Assembly: GCF_008801475.1 (NCBI RefSeq)
Contig: NZ_VZPP01000004.1
Coordinates: forward strand, 186,001-250,000
Direction of reading: 5' to 3'
Length of the DNA stretch: 64,000 bases
DNA from: Pseudomonas moorei
GTDB lineage: Bacteria > Pseudomonadota > Gammaproteobacteria > Pseudomonadales > Pseudomonadaceae
Positions 1 through 9,527 of the stretch are shown piece by piece; the first letter of the stretch is position 1, and the number at the start of each line of letters is the position of its first letter. The position numbers and the translations under genes are program-made. The notes beneath the pieces are model-generated. The model had not been told where the DNA came from. It searched no databases and was given only the letters and a program-made list of their open reading frames with translations.

Positions 1-1
1 C

Positions 2-583
2 ATGCGTCACTTCAGTGGCGGTACGGTCGAGCCCGAATTGCTGCGGCGGTTGCTCGAAGCCGCGCACCAGGCGCCGAGTGTCGGCTTGATGCAGCCCTGG
101 CGGTTTATCCGCATCAGCGACCGAACCTTGCGCGGCCAGATCCAGGAACTGGTGGAGCAAGAACGCATTCGCACCGCCGAAGCCCTCGGCGAACGCACCG
201 ACGAATTCATGCAGCTCAAGGTCGAAGGCATCAATGATTGCGCCGAGGTGTTGGTGGCGGCGCTGATGGATGATCGTGAGCGGCATATTTTCGGTCGTCG
301 CACCTTGCCGGAAATGGACATGGCGTCGTTGTCCTGCGCGATCCAGAACCTGTGGCTGGCGGCCCGGGCCGAAGGTTTGGGCATGGGCTGGGTTTCGCTG
401 TTCGAACCGCAAGCCCTGGCCGATTTGCTCGGCTTGCCCTCCGGGGCCAAGCCACTGGCCGTTTTGTGCCTGGGACCGGTCAAGGAATTCTACCCGGCGC
501 CGATGCTGGTTCTTGAAGGGTGGGCGCAGGCGCGTCCGCTAAGTGAACTGTTGTATGAAAATTATTGGGGAGTGCGCCAATGA
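2..583 (+). CDS. bluB: 5,6-dimethylbenzimidazole synthase, 5'-truncated by window edge
   Basis: The product is the nitroreductase-fold enzyme that cleaves reduced FMN with oxygen to make 5,6-dimethylbenzimidazole, the lower ligand of cobalamin. The visible 193 residues begin at [20 protein letters not shown] and contain the family segments [15 protein letters not shown] and LGMGWVSLF. The methionine at the left edge is probably internal: family members have about 20 more residues ending in a charged stretch before RHF, so the true start lies outside the window. The stop codon overlaps the cbiB start (ATGA), so the two are translationally coupled in the cobalamin operon. Confidence 0.93.
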   Translation: MRHFSGGTVEPELLRRLLEAAHQAPSVGLMQPWRFIRISDRTLRGQIQELVEQERIRTAEALGERTDEFMQLKVEGINDCAEVLVAALMDDRERHIFGRRTLPEMDMASLSCAIQNLWLAARAEGLGMGWVSLFEPQALADLLGLPSGAKPLAVLCLGPVKEFYPAPMLVLEGWAQARPLSELLYENYWGVRQ

Positions 584-1488
584 GTGTGGCGTTGTTGAGT
601 GTCGCCGCTGTGGCGCTGGATGCGCTGCTGGGTGAACCCAAGCGCTGGCATCCGCTGGTGGCGTTCGGCCGGTTTGCCGAGCGTATCGAGCAACGTTTCA
701 ACGGTGGTGGTCGCGGCTGGCGCAGTCACGGGGTCACCGCGTGGGTGATTGCGGTGTTGCCGCTGACCTTGTTGGCCACGGCATTTTCCTGGGCGCCTTA
801 TGTGGGCTGGATGGTCGAGATTCTCGCGCTGTATTGCGCCCTTGGCATGCGCAGCCTGGGCGAACACGTCGAGCCGGTGGCCAAGGCCTTGCGCAGCGAT
901 GATCTGGACGAGGCGCGTACGCGCGTCAGTTACCTGGTCAGCCGCAAGACCAGCGAACTGGATAAAACCGAAGTGGCCCGTGCCGCCACCGAATCGGTGC
1001 TGGAAAACGGCAGTGACGCGGTGTTTGCCGCACTGTTCTGGTTTGCCGTGGCCGGCGCGCCAGGCGTGGTGCTCTACCGTTTGAGCAACACCCTGGACGC
1101 CATGTGGGGTTATCGCAACGAGCGCTTCGAGCGTTTCGGCTGGGCGGCAGCCAGGATCGATGATGTGCTCAATTACATTCCTGCGCGTCTGGTGGCGTTG
1201 ACCTACGCCTTGCTGGGCAAAACCCGACTGGCCCTCAAATGCTGGCGGACCCAGGGTCCGACCTGGGACAGCCCGAACGCCGGTCCGGTAATGGCCGCAG
1301 GGGCCGGTGCGCTGGGTGTCGAGTTGGGTGGGGCGGCGATCTATCACGGTGAATTGCATCAACGTCCGCAACTGGGCGAAGGCCTGCCGGCGGATGCCGA
1401 CTCCATCGATCGTGGCTGGCAATTGGTCCAGCGCGGGGTATGGTTATGGCTGCTGATTCTCTGCCTGGGGGCTGAATTTTATGCTTGA
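580..1488 (+). CDS. cbiB: Adenosylcobinamide-phosphate synthase CbiB/CobD
   Basis: This integral membrane enzyme attaches the (R)-1-amino-2-propanol phosphate arm to adenosylcobyric acid. The 302-residue product starts [30 protein letters not shown], the typical CbiB N-terminus with the DxLLGEP-RWHP motif, followed by several hydrophobic segments and [29 protein letters not shown], a highly conserved block. ATG at 580 was chosen because it overlaps the bluB stop; an upstream TTG at 565 has no such support. The 3' end overlaps the next gene by 8 bases. In Pseudomonas cob nomenclature this gene is called cobD. Confidence 0.95.
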   Translation: MSVALLSVAAVALDALLGEPKRWHPLVAFGRFAERIEQRFNGGGRGWRSHGVTAWVIAVLPLTLLATAFSWAPYVGWMVEILALYCALGMRSLGEHVEPVAKALRSDDLDEARTRVSYLVSRKTSELDKTEVARAATESVLENGSDAVFAALFWFAVAGAPGVVLYRLSNTLDAMWGYRNERFERFGWAAARIDDVLNYIPARLVALTYALLGKTRLALKCWRTQGPTWDSPNAGPVMAAGAGALGVELGGAAIYHGELHQRPQLGEGLPADADSIDRGWQLVQRGVWLWLLILCLGAEFYA

Positions 1489-2473
1489 GCACGGTGGACG
1501 GTTGCGCAAGGCGGCGCTCGAATACGGCATCGAGGAAGCCGATTGGCTTGACCTGTCCAGCGGCCTTGCGCCCTGGCCGTTTCCCATTCCGGATATCCCC
1601 CTGCGGGCATGGGCGCGCTTGCCGGAAACCGATGACGGGCTGGAACAGGCCGCCTGCGACTACTACGGCACTCTGCAGGTGTTGCCGGTGGCCGGTTCGC
1701 AAATGGCCATCCAGTTGCTGCCGCGCCTGCGCCGGGCCGGCAAGGTCGGCGTGCTGTCTCCCTGTTACGCCGAGCACGCCGAAGCCTGGCGGCGTAACGG
1801 CTACATCGTGCGTGAAGTGCTCGAGCAGGAAGTCGACTTTTTTGTCGACAGCCTCGATGTGCTGGTGGTGGTCAACCCGAACAATCCGACCGGTCTGAGC
1901 CTGACACCCAATCGCTTGCTCGACTGGCACTCGCGGCTGGCCCAACGCGGTGGCTGGCTGGTGGTGGACGAAGCGTTCATGGACAACACACCGCAGCTGA
2001 GCCTGGCGCCATTTTCCCATCAGGTCGGCTTGATCGTGCTGCGTTCGTTCGGCAAGTTTTTCGGTCTGGCCGGGGTACGGCTGGGGTTCGTCCTGGCCGA
2101 GCGCAAGTTGCTCAAGTTGCTCGCCGAGCAAGTGGGACCATGGGCTGTCAGCGGTCCGACCCGGGTAGTGGGCGAGGCCTGCCTGCGCGACACCGAAGGG
2201 CATGCGCTGCAGCGCAGACGGGCTGAAGAGGCCAGCGAACGTCTGGCGGCGTTACTGGAGCAACACGGTTTCAAACCTCAGGGTGGCTGTGCGTTGTTCC
2301 AGTGGCTGATCACCGAGCGCGCCGAAGAACTGCACGAGTTCATGGCCGGTCGGGGCATTTTGCTGCGCTTGTTCGCGCAAAACAGCAGCCTGCGTTTCGG
2401 TTTGCCTGGCGATGAGGCTGACTGGTCGCGTCTTGCCACGGCGTTCGAAGCTTTTGCCAGGGAATGCCAATGA
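1481..2473 (+). CDS. cobD: Threonine-phosphate decarboxylase (Pseudomonas CobC, Salmonella CobD)
   Basis: This PLP-dependent class I/II aminotransferase-fold enzyme decarboxylates L-threonine O-3-phosphate to aminopropanol phosphate, the substrate used with CbiB next door. The 330-residue protein has the N-terminal [15 protein letters not shown], the substrate segment [10 protein letters not shown] and the PLP lysine in [15 protein letters not shown]. It sits inside the operon, overlapping cbiB by 8 bases upstream and cobQ by an ATGA downstream. The name is confusing across organisms, so the reaction should be trusted over the symbol. Confidence 0.94.
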   Translation: MLEHGGRLRKAALEYGIEEADWLDLSSGLAPWPFPIPDIPLRAWARLPETDDGLEQAACDYYGTLQVLPVAGSQMAIQLLPRLRRAGKVGVLSPCYAEHAEAWRRNGYIVREVLEQEVDFFVDSLDVLVVVNPNNPTGLSLTPNRLLDWHSRLAQRGGWLVVDEAFMDNTPQLSLAPFSHQVGLIVLRSFGKFFGLAGVRLGFVLAERKLLKLLAEQVGPWAVSGPTRVVGEACLRDTEGHALQRRRAEEASERLAALLEQHGFKPQGGCALFQWLITERAEELHEFMAGRGILLRLFAQNSSLRFGLPGDEADWSRLATAFEAFARECQ

Positions 2474-3921
2474 CAACGCTGATGGTGCAGGGCACCACAT
2501 CCGACGCCGGTAAAAGCACGCTGGTGACGGCGCTGTGCCGCTGGGTCACGCGTCAGGGCGTTAGCGTGGTGCCGTTCAAACCACAGAACATGGCGCTCAA
2601 CAGTGCCGTGACGGGCGACGGTGGCGAAATCGGTCGCGCGCAGGCGGTGCAAGCGCAGGCCGCCTTTCTCGAGCCGCACACCGACATGAACCCGGTGCTG
2701 CTCAAGCCCAACAGCGATACCGGCGCCCAGGTGATTATCCATGGTCGCGCGGTCACCACCATGAATGCCGTCGCTTATCACGATTACAAAGCCATCGCCA
2801 TGCAAGCGGTGCTGGCGTCCCATGCACGCTTGAGTGAGGCCTATCCGCTGGTGATGGTCGAAGGTGCGGGGTCGCCGGCCGAGATCAATCTGCGTGCTGG
2901 CGATATCGCCAACATGGGCTTTGCAGAAGCGGTGGATTGCCCGGTGCTGCTGATCGCCGACATCAATCGTGGCGGTGTGTTCGCGCATCTGGTGGGCACG
3001 CTGGAGCTGCTGTCGCCCACTGAACAGGCGCGGGTCAAGGGCTTCATCATCAATCGCTTTCGCGGCGATATCGCCTTGCTGCAACCCGGTCTCGACTGGC
3101 TGGAACAGCGCACCGGCAAACCGGTGATCGGTGTGCTGCCCTACGTGCTGGACCTGCACCTGGAGGCCGAGGACGGCATTGACCAGCGTCAGACTGACAA
3201 GGTCGATCAGGTACTGAAAGTGGTGGTGCCGGTGCTGCCGCGCATCAGCAACCACACCGATTTCGACCCGCTGCGCTTGCACCCGCAAGTGGACTTGCAA
3301 TTCATCGGTCCCGGCCAGGCGATTCCGCCAGCTGATTTGATCATCCTTCCCGGCTCGAAAAGTGTGCGCAGCGACCTGGCATATCTGCGCGCCAACGGTT
3401 GGGAACAGGCCATTTCCCGACACTTGCGCTACGGCGGCAAAGTGCTGGGCATCTGCGGCGGCTTGCAGATGCTCGGCGAGCAGGTGCACGACCCGTTGGG
3501 CCTGGAAGGCGTTCCGGGGTCCAGTGCCGGGCTGGGGTTGCTGGCGTTTGAAACCCGACTCGAAGAACACAAGCAGTTGCGTAATGTGCGCGGGCGTCTG
3601 GCGCTGGAGAATGCGGAAGTCAGCGGCTATGAAATCCATGCCGGCGTAACCACCGGCCCGGCGCTGGAAAACGCCGCCGTACAACTCGACGACGGACGCT
3701 GCGACGGCGCACAAAGTGTCGATGGGCAGATTCTCGGCACCTACCTGCATGGTCTGTTCGAATCCCCGGCGGCCTGCAGCGCACTGTTACGTTGGGCAGG
3801 TTTGCAGGCTGTGCAGGACGTGGATTACCACGGTTTGCGCGAGCGCGATATCGAGCGGCTGGCGGATCTGGTGGAGAAGCATCTGGATACCTCGCTGTTG
3901 CGTGAACTCTGTGGGATTTGA
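2470..3921 (+). CDS. cobQ: Cobyric acid synthase (glutamine-hydrolysing)
   Basis: CobQ amidates four side-chain carboxylates (b, d, e, g) of adenosylcobyrinic acid a,c-diamide using glutamine and ATP. The 483-residue protein has the N-terminal P-loop variant [10 protein letters not shown], the segments [13 protein letters not shown] and [11 protein letters not shown], and a C-terminal class-I-like amidotransferase domain with the nucleophile cysteine in [11 protein letters not shown] and a late histidine in GTYLHGLFE. The start is the ATG at 2470: it overlaps the cobD stop and has AGGGA at 2458-2462, while the ATG at 2464 is too close to that site. Confidence 0.96.
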   Translation: MTTLMVQGTTSDAGKSTLVTALCRWVTRQGVSVVPFKPQNMALNSAVTGDGGEIGRAQAVQAQAAFLEPHTDMNPVLLKPNSDTGAQVIIHGRAVTTMNAVAYHDYKAIAMQAVLASHARLSEAYPLVMVEGAGSPAEINLRAGDIANMGFAEAVDCPVLLIADINRGGVFAHLVGTLELLSPTEQARVKGFIINRFRGDIALLQPGLDWLEQRTGKPVIGVLPYVLDLHLEAEDGIDQRQTDKVDQVLKVVVPVLPRISNHTDFDPLRLHPQVDLQFIGPGQAIPPADLIILPGSKSVRSDLAYLRANGWEQAISRHLRYGGKVLGICGGLQMLGEQVHDPLGLEGVPGSSAGLGLLAFETRLEEHKQLRNVRGRLALENAEVSGYEIHAGVTTGPALENAAVQLDDGRCDGAQSVDGQILGTYLHGLFESPAACSALLRWAGLQAVQDVDYHGLRERDIERLADLVEKHLDTSLLRELCGI

Positions 3922-3938
3922 AGTGACTGCACAGGCCC

Positions 3939-4032
3939 CATCGCGGCCAAGCCCGCTCCCACAAGGATCGGGGCTGTCTACCGATTTTCGGTCTGCACAC
4001 AGAACCTGTGGGAGCGGGCTTGCCCGCGATGA
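3939..4032 (+). repeat. REP pair (BIME) between cobQ and cobU
   Basis: Two inverted REP units of the GCGGGC-TTG-CCCGC core type face each other, with CTCCCACA and TGTGGGAG tails toward the centre. This is the only sizeable gap inside the cobalamin operon, so it may modulate read-through or mRNA stability between cobQ and cobU. Confidence 0.85.
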
Positions 4033-4069
4033 GGCCTGTCGCTACACCGCCAAATGAAAGGTTAAGAAT

Positions 4070-4591
4070 ATGCTCCAACTGATCCTCGGCGGCGCCCGCT
4101 CCGGCAAGAGTCGTCTGGCCGAAAAACTCGCATTGGACAGTCAGCTGCAAGTGACCTACATAGCCACCAGCCAACCGCTGGACGGTGAAATGAGCGACCG
4201 GGTCGCCCATCACCGCGCCCGTCGTCCGGTCGAATGGGCCTTGATCGAAGAGCCGCTGGAGCTCGCTCGTGTCCTGCAGAAAACCGCCAGTGCCGATCGC
4301 TGCCTGTTGGTGGATTGCCTGACGCTGTGGCTGACCAATCTGCTGATGCTCGACGATGCGCAACGCCTGGGCGCCGAGCGCGATGCCCTGCTGGAGTGCC
4401 TGGCGTCGTTGCCGGGTGAAATCATTTTTGTCAGCAACGAGACCGGAATGGGTGTCGTGCCGCTGGGCGAATTGACTCGCCGCTATGTCGATGAAGCCGG
4501 TTGGCTGCATCAAGCTCTGGCCGAGCGTTGTCAGCGAGTCATCCTGACCGTCGCCGGCCTGCCCCTGACTTTGAAAGGAACTGCGTTATGA
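4070..4591 (+). CDS. cobU: Bifunctional adenosylcobinamide kinase / cobinamide-phosphate guanylyltransferase
   Basis: CobU (CobP in Pseudomonas naming) phosphorylates adenosylcobinamide and then transfers GMP to give AdoCbi-GDP. The 173-residue protein opens with the P-loop [16 protein letters not shown], then has [24 protein letters not shown] with the guanylylated histidine region, [13 protein letters not shown] as Walker-B-like segment and [11 protein letters not shown] near the end. All these are diagnostic. Its stop overlaps the cobT start by ATGA. Confidence 0.95.
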   Translation: MLQLILGGARSGKSRLAEKLALDSQLQVTYIATSQPLDGEMSDRVAHHRARRPVEWALIEEPLELARVLQKTASADRCLLVDCLTLWLTNLLMLDDAQRLGAERDALLECLASLPGEIIFVSNETGMGVVPLGELTRRYVDEAGWLHQALAERCQRVILTVAGLPLTLKGTAL

Positions 4592-5643
4592 CCCAATCCT
4601 GGTGGCTGAACCCGTGCAAACCGATCGACGTCGACGTGGTCGAGCAGGCGCAGGCCCGTCAACAACAACTGACCAAGCCGGCCGGCTCTCTCGGTCAGCT
4701 CGAAGCGGTGGCGGTGCAATTGGCGGGATTGCAAGGGCAGATCAAGCCAAGCCTGGATCAGCTGTGGATCGCGATTTTTGCCGGTGACCATGGTGTGGTG
4801 GCTGAAGGCGTATCGGCATTTCCCCAGGAGGTTACCGGGCAGATGCTGCATAACTTCGTCACCGGCGGTGCAGCGATCAGCGTGCTGGCGCGGCAGTTGG
4901 GGGCTTCCCTCGAAGTGGTGGACCTGGGCACGGTGACGCCGGCATTGAACCTGTCGGGTGTGCGTCATCTGAACATCGGTCCGGGGACGGCGAATTTTGT
5001 GCAGGGTCCGGCGATGACCCAGGCTCAAGGTGAGCGAGCTCTCCAGGCCGGTCGCGACAGCGTGCAGCGCGCACTCGCGTCAGGCGCCCAGCTGTTCATC
5101 GGTGGTGAGATGGGCATCGGCAACACCACGGCGGCCAGTGCCCTGGCGTGCGCATTGCTGGAGTGTCCGGTGGTGCATCTGACCGGGCCGGGCACCGGGT
5201 TGAATGCGGCAGGCGTCAGCCATAAAGCTCAGGTGATCGAGCGCGCATTGGCCCTGCACGGCGCTCAGCGTGGCGATGCGTTGCAGACCCTGTTGAACCT
5301 TGGCGGTTTTGAAATCGCGGCCTTGGTGGGCGCTTACCTGGCCTGCGCCCAGGAAGGCATTGCGGTGCTGGTGGACGGTTTCATTTGCAGCGTCGCGGCG
5401 CTGGTCGCGGTGCGCTTGAATCCCGAGTGCCGACAGTGGCTGCTGTTCGGCCATCGCGGCGCCGAGCCGGGACATCGCCATGTCCTGGAAACCTTGAGCG
5501 CCGACCCCTTGCTCGACCTCGGCCTGCGTCTGGGTGAGGGCAGTGGTGCTGCGCTGGCCGTGCCATTGCTGCGCCTGGCCTGCGACCTGCACGGGCAGAT
5601 GGCGACGTTCGCCGAGGCGGCGGTGGCGGATCGTCCGGCATGA
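4588..5643 (+). CDS. cobT: Nicotinate-nucleotide--dimethylbenzimidazole phosphoribosyltransferase
   Basis: CobT makes alpha-ribazole phosphate from nicotinate mononucleotide and dimethylbenzimidazole, the product of bluB at the start of the same operon. The 351-residue protein carries [10 protein letters not shown] near the N-terminus, [34 protein letters not shown] and a glutamate-rich C-terminal [12 protein letters not shown] containing the likely catalytic glutamate. ATG 4588 overlaps the cobU stop; a longer in-frame start at 4501 would lie deep inside cobU and is rejected. The Pseudomonas name is cobU, a source of naming confusion. Confidence 0.95.
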   Translation: MTQSWWLNPCKPIDVDVVEQAQARQQQLTKPAGSLGQLEAVAVQLAGLQGQIKPSLDQLWIAIFAGDHGVVAEGVSAFPQEVTGQMLHNFVTGGAAISVLARQLGASLEVVDLGTVTPALNLSGVRHLNIGPGTANFVQGPAMTQAQGERALQAGRDSVQRALASGAQLFIGGEMGIGNTTAASALACALLECPVVHLTGPGTGLNAAGVSHKAQVIERALALHGAQRGDALQTLLNLGGFEIAALVGAYLACAQEGIAVLVDGFICSVAALVAVRLNPECRQWLLFGHRGAEPGHRHVLETLSADPLLDLGLRLGEGSGAALAVPLLRLACDLHGQMATFAEAAVADRPA

Positions 5644-6215
5644 CGTTGCGTCTGGATTTGCTGCGCCATGGCGAAACCGAACTCGGTGGCGGCCTGCGCG
5701 GCAGCCTCGACGATGCGCTGACCGAAAAAGGCTGGCAGCAAATGCGCGAGGCGGTATTGGCGCAAGGGCCTTGGGATCGTCTGGTCAGTTCGCCCCTGCA
5801 GCGTTGTGCGCGGTTCGCTGAAGAACTGGCAGGGCGATTGGGCTTGCCGGTCGAGTTGCAGGCAGACCTGCAAGAACTGCATTTCGGCGCCTGGGAGGGG
5901 CAGAGCGCTGCGGCGCTGATGGAAACCGATGCCGATTCCCTGGGTTTGTTCTGGGCCGATCCCTACGCATTCACACCACCGCAAGGTGAGCCGGTGGCGG
6001 CGTTCGCCGCGCGGGTGCTGGCGGCGGTAGCGCGTTTGCATGCCACCTACGCGGGCGAGCGGGTATTGCTCGTCAGCCATGGCGGCGTCATGCGTTTGCT
6101 GCTGGCGCAGGCGCGCGGCTTGCCGCGGGAGCAGTTGCTCAACGTTGAAGTCGGTCATGGCGCACTGTTCTCGCTGTCGGTCGAATCCGGCGGATTGCTA
6201 AGGGAAGTGCACTGA
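5640..6215 (+). CDS. cobC: Alpha-ribazole phosphatase (histidine phosphatase family)
   Basis: This phosphoglycerate-mutase-fold phosphatase removes the 5'-phosphate from alpha-ribazole phosphate or from adenosylcobalamin 5'-phosphate. The 191-residue protein shows the phosphohistidine motif [12 protein letters not shown] at the N-terminus and the second catalytic histidine in [13 protein letters not shown]. The ATG overlaps the cobT stop and the stop lies two bases before cobS, so the gene is part of the loop-assembly operon. Confidence 0.93.
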   Translation: MTLRLDLLRHGETELGGGLRGSLDDALTEKGWQQMREAVLAQGPWDRLVSSPLQRCARFAEELAGRLGLPVELQADLQELHFGAWEGQSAAALMETDADSLGLFWADPYAFTPPQGEPVAAFAARVLAAVARLHATYAGERVLLVSHGGVMRLLLAQARGLPREQLLNVEVGHGALFSLSVESGGLLREVH

Positions 6216-6217
6216 CC

Positions 6218-6949
6218 ATGCTGCCGTTCTGGATCGCCTTGCAGTTTCTCAGCAGCCTGCCGATTCGTCTGCCGGGCATGCCGGCACCGCAGGAGCTGGG
6301 GCGGTCGCTGCTGTTTTATCCGCTGGTGGGCTTGTTATTCGGCGGGATTCTATGGGTGCTCAACTGGCTCATGCTCGGCACACCGCTGCTGCTGCACGCG
6401 GCACTCCTGCTGACGGTCTGGGTGCTGCTCAGCGGCGCATTGCACCTGGATGGGCTCGCCGATAGCGCCGATGCGTGGCTGGGTGGCTTCGGCGACCGAG
6501 AACGCACGTTGACCATCATGAAAGACCCGCGCAGCGGCCCGATTGCGGTGGTCACCCTGGTATTGGTGCTACTGCTGAAATTTGCCGCGCTGCTGGCCTT
6601 GATCGAACAGCAGCAGGCCATGGCGCTGATCATCGTGCCGTTGCTCGGGCGCAGCGCGTTGCTGGGGTTGTTCCTGACCACGCCTTATGTTCGAGCCGGT
6701 GGTTTGGGCCAGGCGCTGGCTGATCATCTGCCGCGCTCGGCGGGCAAGCAGGTGTTGGCGGTCGGTGGGTTGGTTTGCGTGCTGATTGCTGGCCTGAGTG
6801 GTTTTTTTACGGTGATGCTGGCTGTGGTGCTGTTTGTCTGGCTGCGACAGGTGATGCTGCGACGGTTGGGCGGGACGACGGGCGATACGGCCGGGGCGTT
6901 GCTGGAATTACTGGAAGTTGCGATGCTGGTCGGGCTGGCCTTGATGTAA
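6218..6949 (+). CDS. cobS: Adenosylcobinamide-GDP ribazoletransferase (cobalamin synthase)
   Basis: CobS (CobV in Pseudomonas naming) is the membrane enzyme joining AdoCbi-GDP and alpha-ribazole. The 243 residues are mostly hydrophobic helices and include the metal-binding family signature HLDGLADSADAWLGG followed by IMKDPRSGPIAVV. It is the last gene of the cobalamin block; a partial REP-like sequence follows the stop and no strong terminator is visible before the next regulator. Confidence 0.95.
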   Translation: MLPFWIALQFLSSLPIRLPGMPAPQELGRSLLFYPLVGLLFGGILWVLNWLMLGTPLLLHAALLLTVWVLLSGALHLDGLADSADAWLGGFGDRERTLTIMKDPRSGPIAVVTLVLVLLLKFAALLALIEQQQAMALIIVPLLGRSALLGLFLTTPYVRAGGLGQALADHLPRSAGKQVLAVGGLVCVLIAGLSGFFTVMLAVVLFVWLRQVMLRRLGGTTGDTAGALLELLEVAMLVGLALM

Positions 6950-6952
6950 CGC

Positions 6953-6982
6953 ACTCGCGAGCGGGCTTGCTCTGTGAGTTGC
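6953..6982 (+). repeat. Partial REP remnant after cobS
   Basis: The sequence CGAGCGGGCTTGCTCTGTGAG resembles one degenerate REP unit with a truncated tail. No partner unit is present. Confidence 0.4.
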
Positions 6983-6996
6983 CTGTAACAAAAAAA

Positions 6997-7026
6997 TTGC
7001 TTTCATTTAACCACGGGTATATACAC
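6997..7026 (+). promoter_or_regulatory. marR promoter with overlapping half-operator
   Basis: TTGCTT at 6997-7002 and TATACA at 7020-7025 are separated by 17 bases and form a good sigma-70 promoter. The -10 lies inside GGGTATATACAC (7015-7026), a slightly degenerate copy of the palindrome upstream of the MFS gene at 7489. Binding there would block the promoter, which fits autorepression. The predicted start site falls at or next to the ATG at 7032. Confidence 0.6.
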
Positions 7027-7031
7027 GCACC

Positions 7032-7436
7032 ATGCTCGAATCCCAATGCTTATGCATCAACCTGCGTCGCGCCGCCCGTGGCGTCAGCAGGCATTACGAC
7101 GGCGCTCTCGACGGTTTCGGGATCAACGTTGCGCAGTATTCTTTGCTGTGCAATCTGCAACGCCTGGATCAACCGAGTATTTCCACCCTGGCCGAGGCCA
7201 TGGGGCTGGACCGCAGCACCCTGGGGCGTAATTTGCGGGTTCTGGAAGGCGAGGGCCTGGTGATGCTGGTCGAGGGCGAAGACATGCGCAATCGCATCGT
7301 CCGGCTGACGGATGCCGGGGCCGAGCGTTTGCAAGCGGCCTTGCCGGCCTGGGAAGCGGCGCAACAGCGATTGATCGATCGCCTGGGCGCCGAGAAGCGT
7401 GAAACCTTGTTGAAGCTGCTGGACGAACTGGCTTGA
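7032..7436 (+). CDS. MarR family transcriptional regulator
   Basis: The 134-residue protein has a central winged helix with PSISTLAEAMGLDRSTLGRNLRVLEGEGLV as helix-turn-helix and EDMRNRIVRLTDAGAERLQAALPAWEAAQ as wing and dimer helix. MarR proteins usually repress an adjacent transporter or enzyme and are released by small aromatic or oxidant ligands. The gene is immediately upstream of, and co-oriented with, an MFS transporter, and similar GGGTATATAC sequences precede both. No Shine-Dalgarno sequence precedes the ATG, so a leaderless mRNA is possible. Confidence 0.88.
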   Translation: MLESQCLCINLRRAARGVSRHYDGALDGFGINVAQYSLLCNLQRLDQPSISTLAEAMGLDRSTLGRNLRVLEGEGLVMLVEGEDMRNRIVRLTDAGAERLQAALPAWEAAQQRLIDRLGAEKRETLLKLLDELA

Positions 7437-7459
7437 TGCCGGTTTTTCCGACCTTAAGT

Positions 7460-7471
7460 GGGTATATACCC
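7460..7471. promoter_or_regulatory. Perfect palindrome GGGTATATACCC, probable MarR operator
   Basis: GGGTATATACCC is a perfect 12-bp palindrome located 18 bases before the MFS start codon and upstream of its ribosome binding site (GGAGA at 7478-7482). A near copy overlaps the marR promoter at 7015-7026. The shared motif and the gene pair make it the likely MarR binding site. Confidence 0.65.
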
Positions 7472-7488
7472 GCGATTGGAGAATAAGA

Positions 7489-8697
7489 ATGACATCGATG
7501 TGGCGTACCTGTGGTTGGGTGTTATTGGGGAGTGCGCTGATCCTTGCATTGTCTCTTGGCGTGCGACACGGCTTTGGCCTGTTTCTGGCGCCGATGAGTG
7601 CGGAATTTGGTTGGGGGCGGGAAGTCTTTGCCTTCGCCATCGCCCTGCAGAATCTCATCTGGGGGCTGGCGCAACCCTTTACCGGGGCGCTGGCTGACCG
7701 TTTCGGCGCGGCGAAAGTGGTGCTGATCGGTGGCGTTCTGTACGCCCTTGGCCTGGTGTGCATGGGCTTGTCGGATTCGGCAGTCACCCTGTCCTTGAGC
7801 GCTGGCCTGTTGATCGGTATCGGGCTGTCCGGTACTTCGTTTTCGGTGATCCTCGGCGTGGTCGGGCGCGTGGTACCGCCGGAGAAACGCAGCATGGGCA
7901 TGGGCATTGCCAGCGCCGCCGGTTCATTCGGCCAGTTCGCCATGTTGCCCGGTACGCTGGGGTTGATCGGCTGGCTCGGCTGGTCCGCGGCGCTGCTGGC
8001 CCTGGGCTGTCTGGTGGCCTTGATCGTGCCGCTGGTAAGCATGCTCAAGGACAAGCCCTTGCCAGTGCTGGGTCATGAGCAGACCTTGTCCGAGGCACTG
8101 CGCGAAGCCTGTTCCCATTCGGGTTTCTGGCTGCTGGCGTTCGGTTTTTTTGTCTGCGGTTTTCAGGTGGTCTTCATTGGCGTCCACCTGCCGGCCTACC
8201 TGGTGGATCAACACCTGCCGGCGACGGTCGGTACCACGGTGCTGGCGCTGATCGGCTTGTTCAATATCTTCGGCACGTACACCGCAGGCTGGCTCGGCGG
8301 GCGCATGTCCAAGCCACGTTTGCTCACGGGACTTTACCTGTTGCGCGCGGTGGTGATCGCGCTGTTCCTGTGGGCGCCGGTAACAACGACTACCGCCTAT
8401 CTGTTCGGTATGGCCATGGGTTTCCTGTGGCTGTCGACGGTGCCGTTGACCAATGGCACGGTAGCGACCTTGTTCGGTGTACGAAATCTGTCCATGCTGG
8501 GTGGGATAGTTTTCCTGTTTCACCAGCTCGGTTCGTTCCTCGGTGGCTGGTTGGGCGGGGTGGTGTACGACCGGACCGGGAGCTACGACTTGATCTGGCA
8601 GGTAGCGATTCTGTTAAGCCTGATGGCCGCCGCCTTGAACTGGCCTGTGCGTGAAACACCGGTGGCGCGCCTGCAACCGCAAATGAGTGCAACATGA
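7489..8697 (+). CDS. MFS transporter, MarR-linked
   Basis: A 402-residue major facilitator with about 12 membrane helices. The N-half has LGVRHGFGLFLAPMSAEFGWGREVFAFAIALQNLIWGLAQPFTGALADRFGAAKVVLIGG, with the GxLADRFG motif-A equivalent between helices 2 and 3. The C-half ends with WPVRETP. The sequence resembles the monocarboxylate/oxalate-formate branch of MFS rather than classical drug pumps, but the substrate cannot be assigned. GGAGA at 7478-7482 is well placed before ATG 7489. The MarR gene and the shared palindrome suggest ligand-induced expression. Confidence 0.85.
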   Translation: MTSMWRTCGWVLLGSALILALSLGVRHGFGLFLAPMSAEFGWGREVFAFAIALQNLIWGLAQPFTGALADRFGAAKVVLIGGVLYALGLVCMGLSDSAVTLSLSAGLLIGIGLSGTSFSVILGVVGRVVPPEKRSMGMGIASAAGSFGQFAMLPGTLGLIGWLGWSAALLALGCLVALIVPLVSMLKDKPLPVLGHEQTLSEALREACSHSGFWLLAFGFFVCGFQVVFIGVHLPAYLVDQHLPATVGTTVLALIGLFNIFGTYTAGWLGGRMSKPRLLTGLYLLRAVVIALFLWAPVTTTTAYLFGMAMGFLWLSTVPLTNGTVATLFGVRNLSMLGGIVFLFHQLGSFLGGWLGGVVYDRTGSYDLIWQVAILLSLMAAALNWPVRETPVARLQPQMSAT

Positions 8698-8816
8698 ACC
8701 ATCTCTGGCCGCGAATCACTGTTCTTACTGTCTGTGCCTTGCTGCTTGCCCTGGCATGGTGGGGCTGGCATCAGGGCGGCCTGGCCCTGATGCAATTGGG
8801 GATGGGCGCTTGCTAG
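8694..8816 (+). CDS. Small 40-residue membrane-type protein coupled to MFS gene
   Basis: A 40-codon ORF starts with an ATG overlapping the MFS stop (ATGA). The product starts [20 protein letters not shown] and continues with a Trp- and Gly-rich segment to GMGAC. One hydrophobic helix (about residues 8-24) is clear. The coupled start and the single transmembrane segment suggest a small accessory protein of the transporter. I do not recognise a family, and chance cannot be excluded at this length. Confidence 0.55.
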   Translation: MNHLWPRITVLTVCALLLALAWWGWHQGGLALMQLGMGAC

Positions 8817-8871
8817 CGGGATGCGCGGGCGAGTAACTTCGAAGTCTGACGACTTACAAGGAAGCCCTGAC

Positions 8872-9438
8872 ATGTTGATGCGCTGGCTGGCAGTACCTGC
8901 ATTATTGGTCGCGTTTACCGGGTTGGCTCAAGCGGCGCAATGCCCGACGTTGTTGGAAGGTTCGCTGCCCAGACTACGGGCTAAGGAGTCCATCGACCTG
9001 TGCCAGCGATTCGCCGGCAAACCCTTGGTGGTGGTCAATACCGCCAGTTTCTGTGGCTTCGCCCCGCAGTTCAAAAGCCTTGAAGCGCTCAACCAGCGTT
9101 TCAAGGATCAGGGGTTGGAGGTGATCGGTGTGCCGTCCAATGACTTCAAGCAGGAGTCCAAAGATGGCGCGGAAACCGCCAAGGTCTGCTACGTGAACTA
9201 CGGCGTGACCTTCACCATGACCGAACCGCAGAAGGTGCGTGGCGACGATGCGACACACCTGTTCCGGGTGCTCGCCGAGCAGTCCAGCGCACCGAAGTGG
9301 AATTTCTACAAATACGTGGTCAATCGCCAGGGCAAGGTGATCGCCAGTTTCTCCAGTCTGACCAAGCCTGATGATCCGGACTTCATCGCGGCAGTGGAGA
9401 AGGCGCTGGCTTCACCGCCTCTAGCTTCAACACCCTGA
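8872..9438 (+). CDS. Glutathione peroxidase, probably periplasmic
   Basis: The 188-residue protein has a signal peptide ([22 protein letters not shown]) followed by the thioredoxin-fold GPx domain. The active-site cysteine is in [14 protein letters not shown] and the conserved tryptophan in [15 protein letters not shown]. The usual NQFGxQEP block reads NDFKQESK, a divergent form. It probably reduces hydroperoxides with thioredoxin-like or glutathione donors. AAGGAA at 8858-8863 sets the start at 8872; an upstream in-frame ATG at 8821 would hide the signal peptide. A shared terminator follows. Confidence 0.87.
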   Translation: MLMRWLAVPALLVAFTGLAQAAQCPTLLEGSLPRLRAKESIDLCQRFAGKPLVVVNTASFCGFAPQFKSLEALNQRFKDQGLEVIGVPSNDFKQESKDGAETAKVCYVNYGVTFTMTEPQKVRGDDATHLFRVLAEQSSAPKWNFYKYVVNRQGKVIASFSSLTKPDDPDFIAAVEKALASPPLASTP

Positions 9439-9450
9439 TCGATGCCCAAT

Positions 9451-9489
9451 AAAAAGCCCCGCCTCTGTGCAAGAGTGCGGGGCTTTTTT
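9451..9489. terminator. Bidirectional intrinsic terminator
   Basis: AAAAAGCCCCGC and GCGGGGCTTTTTT form a strong stem with A and T tracts on both sides. It lies between the convergent glutathione peroxidase (+) and FadL-like (-) genes and can serve both. Confidence 0.92.
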
Positions 9490-9527
9490 GATTCAGGTGG
9501 CGAGGGATTCAGGCTCGCCGTGAATCA

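Noticed and set aside
1-600. Cobalamin riboswitch for the cob operon
   Set aside because: The window starts inside bluB; no B12-box-like sequence is seen in any intergenic gap here.
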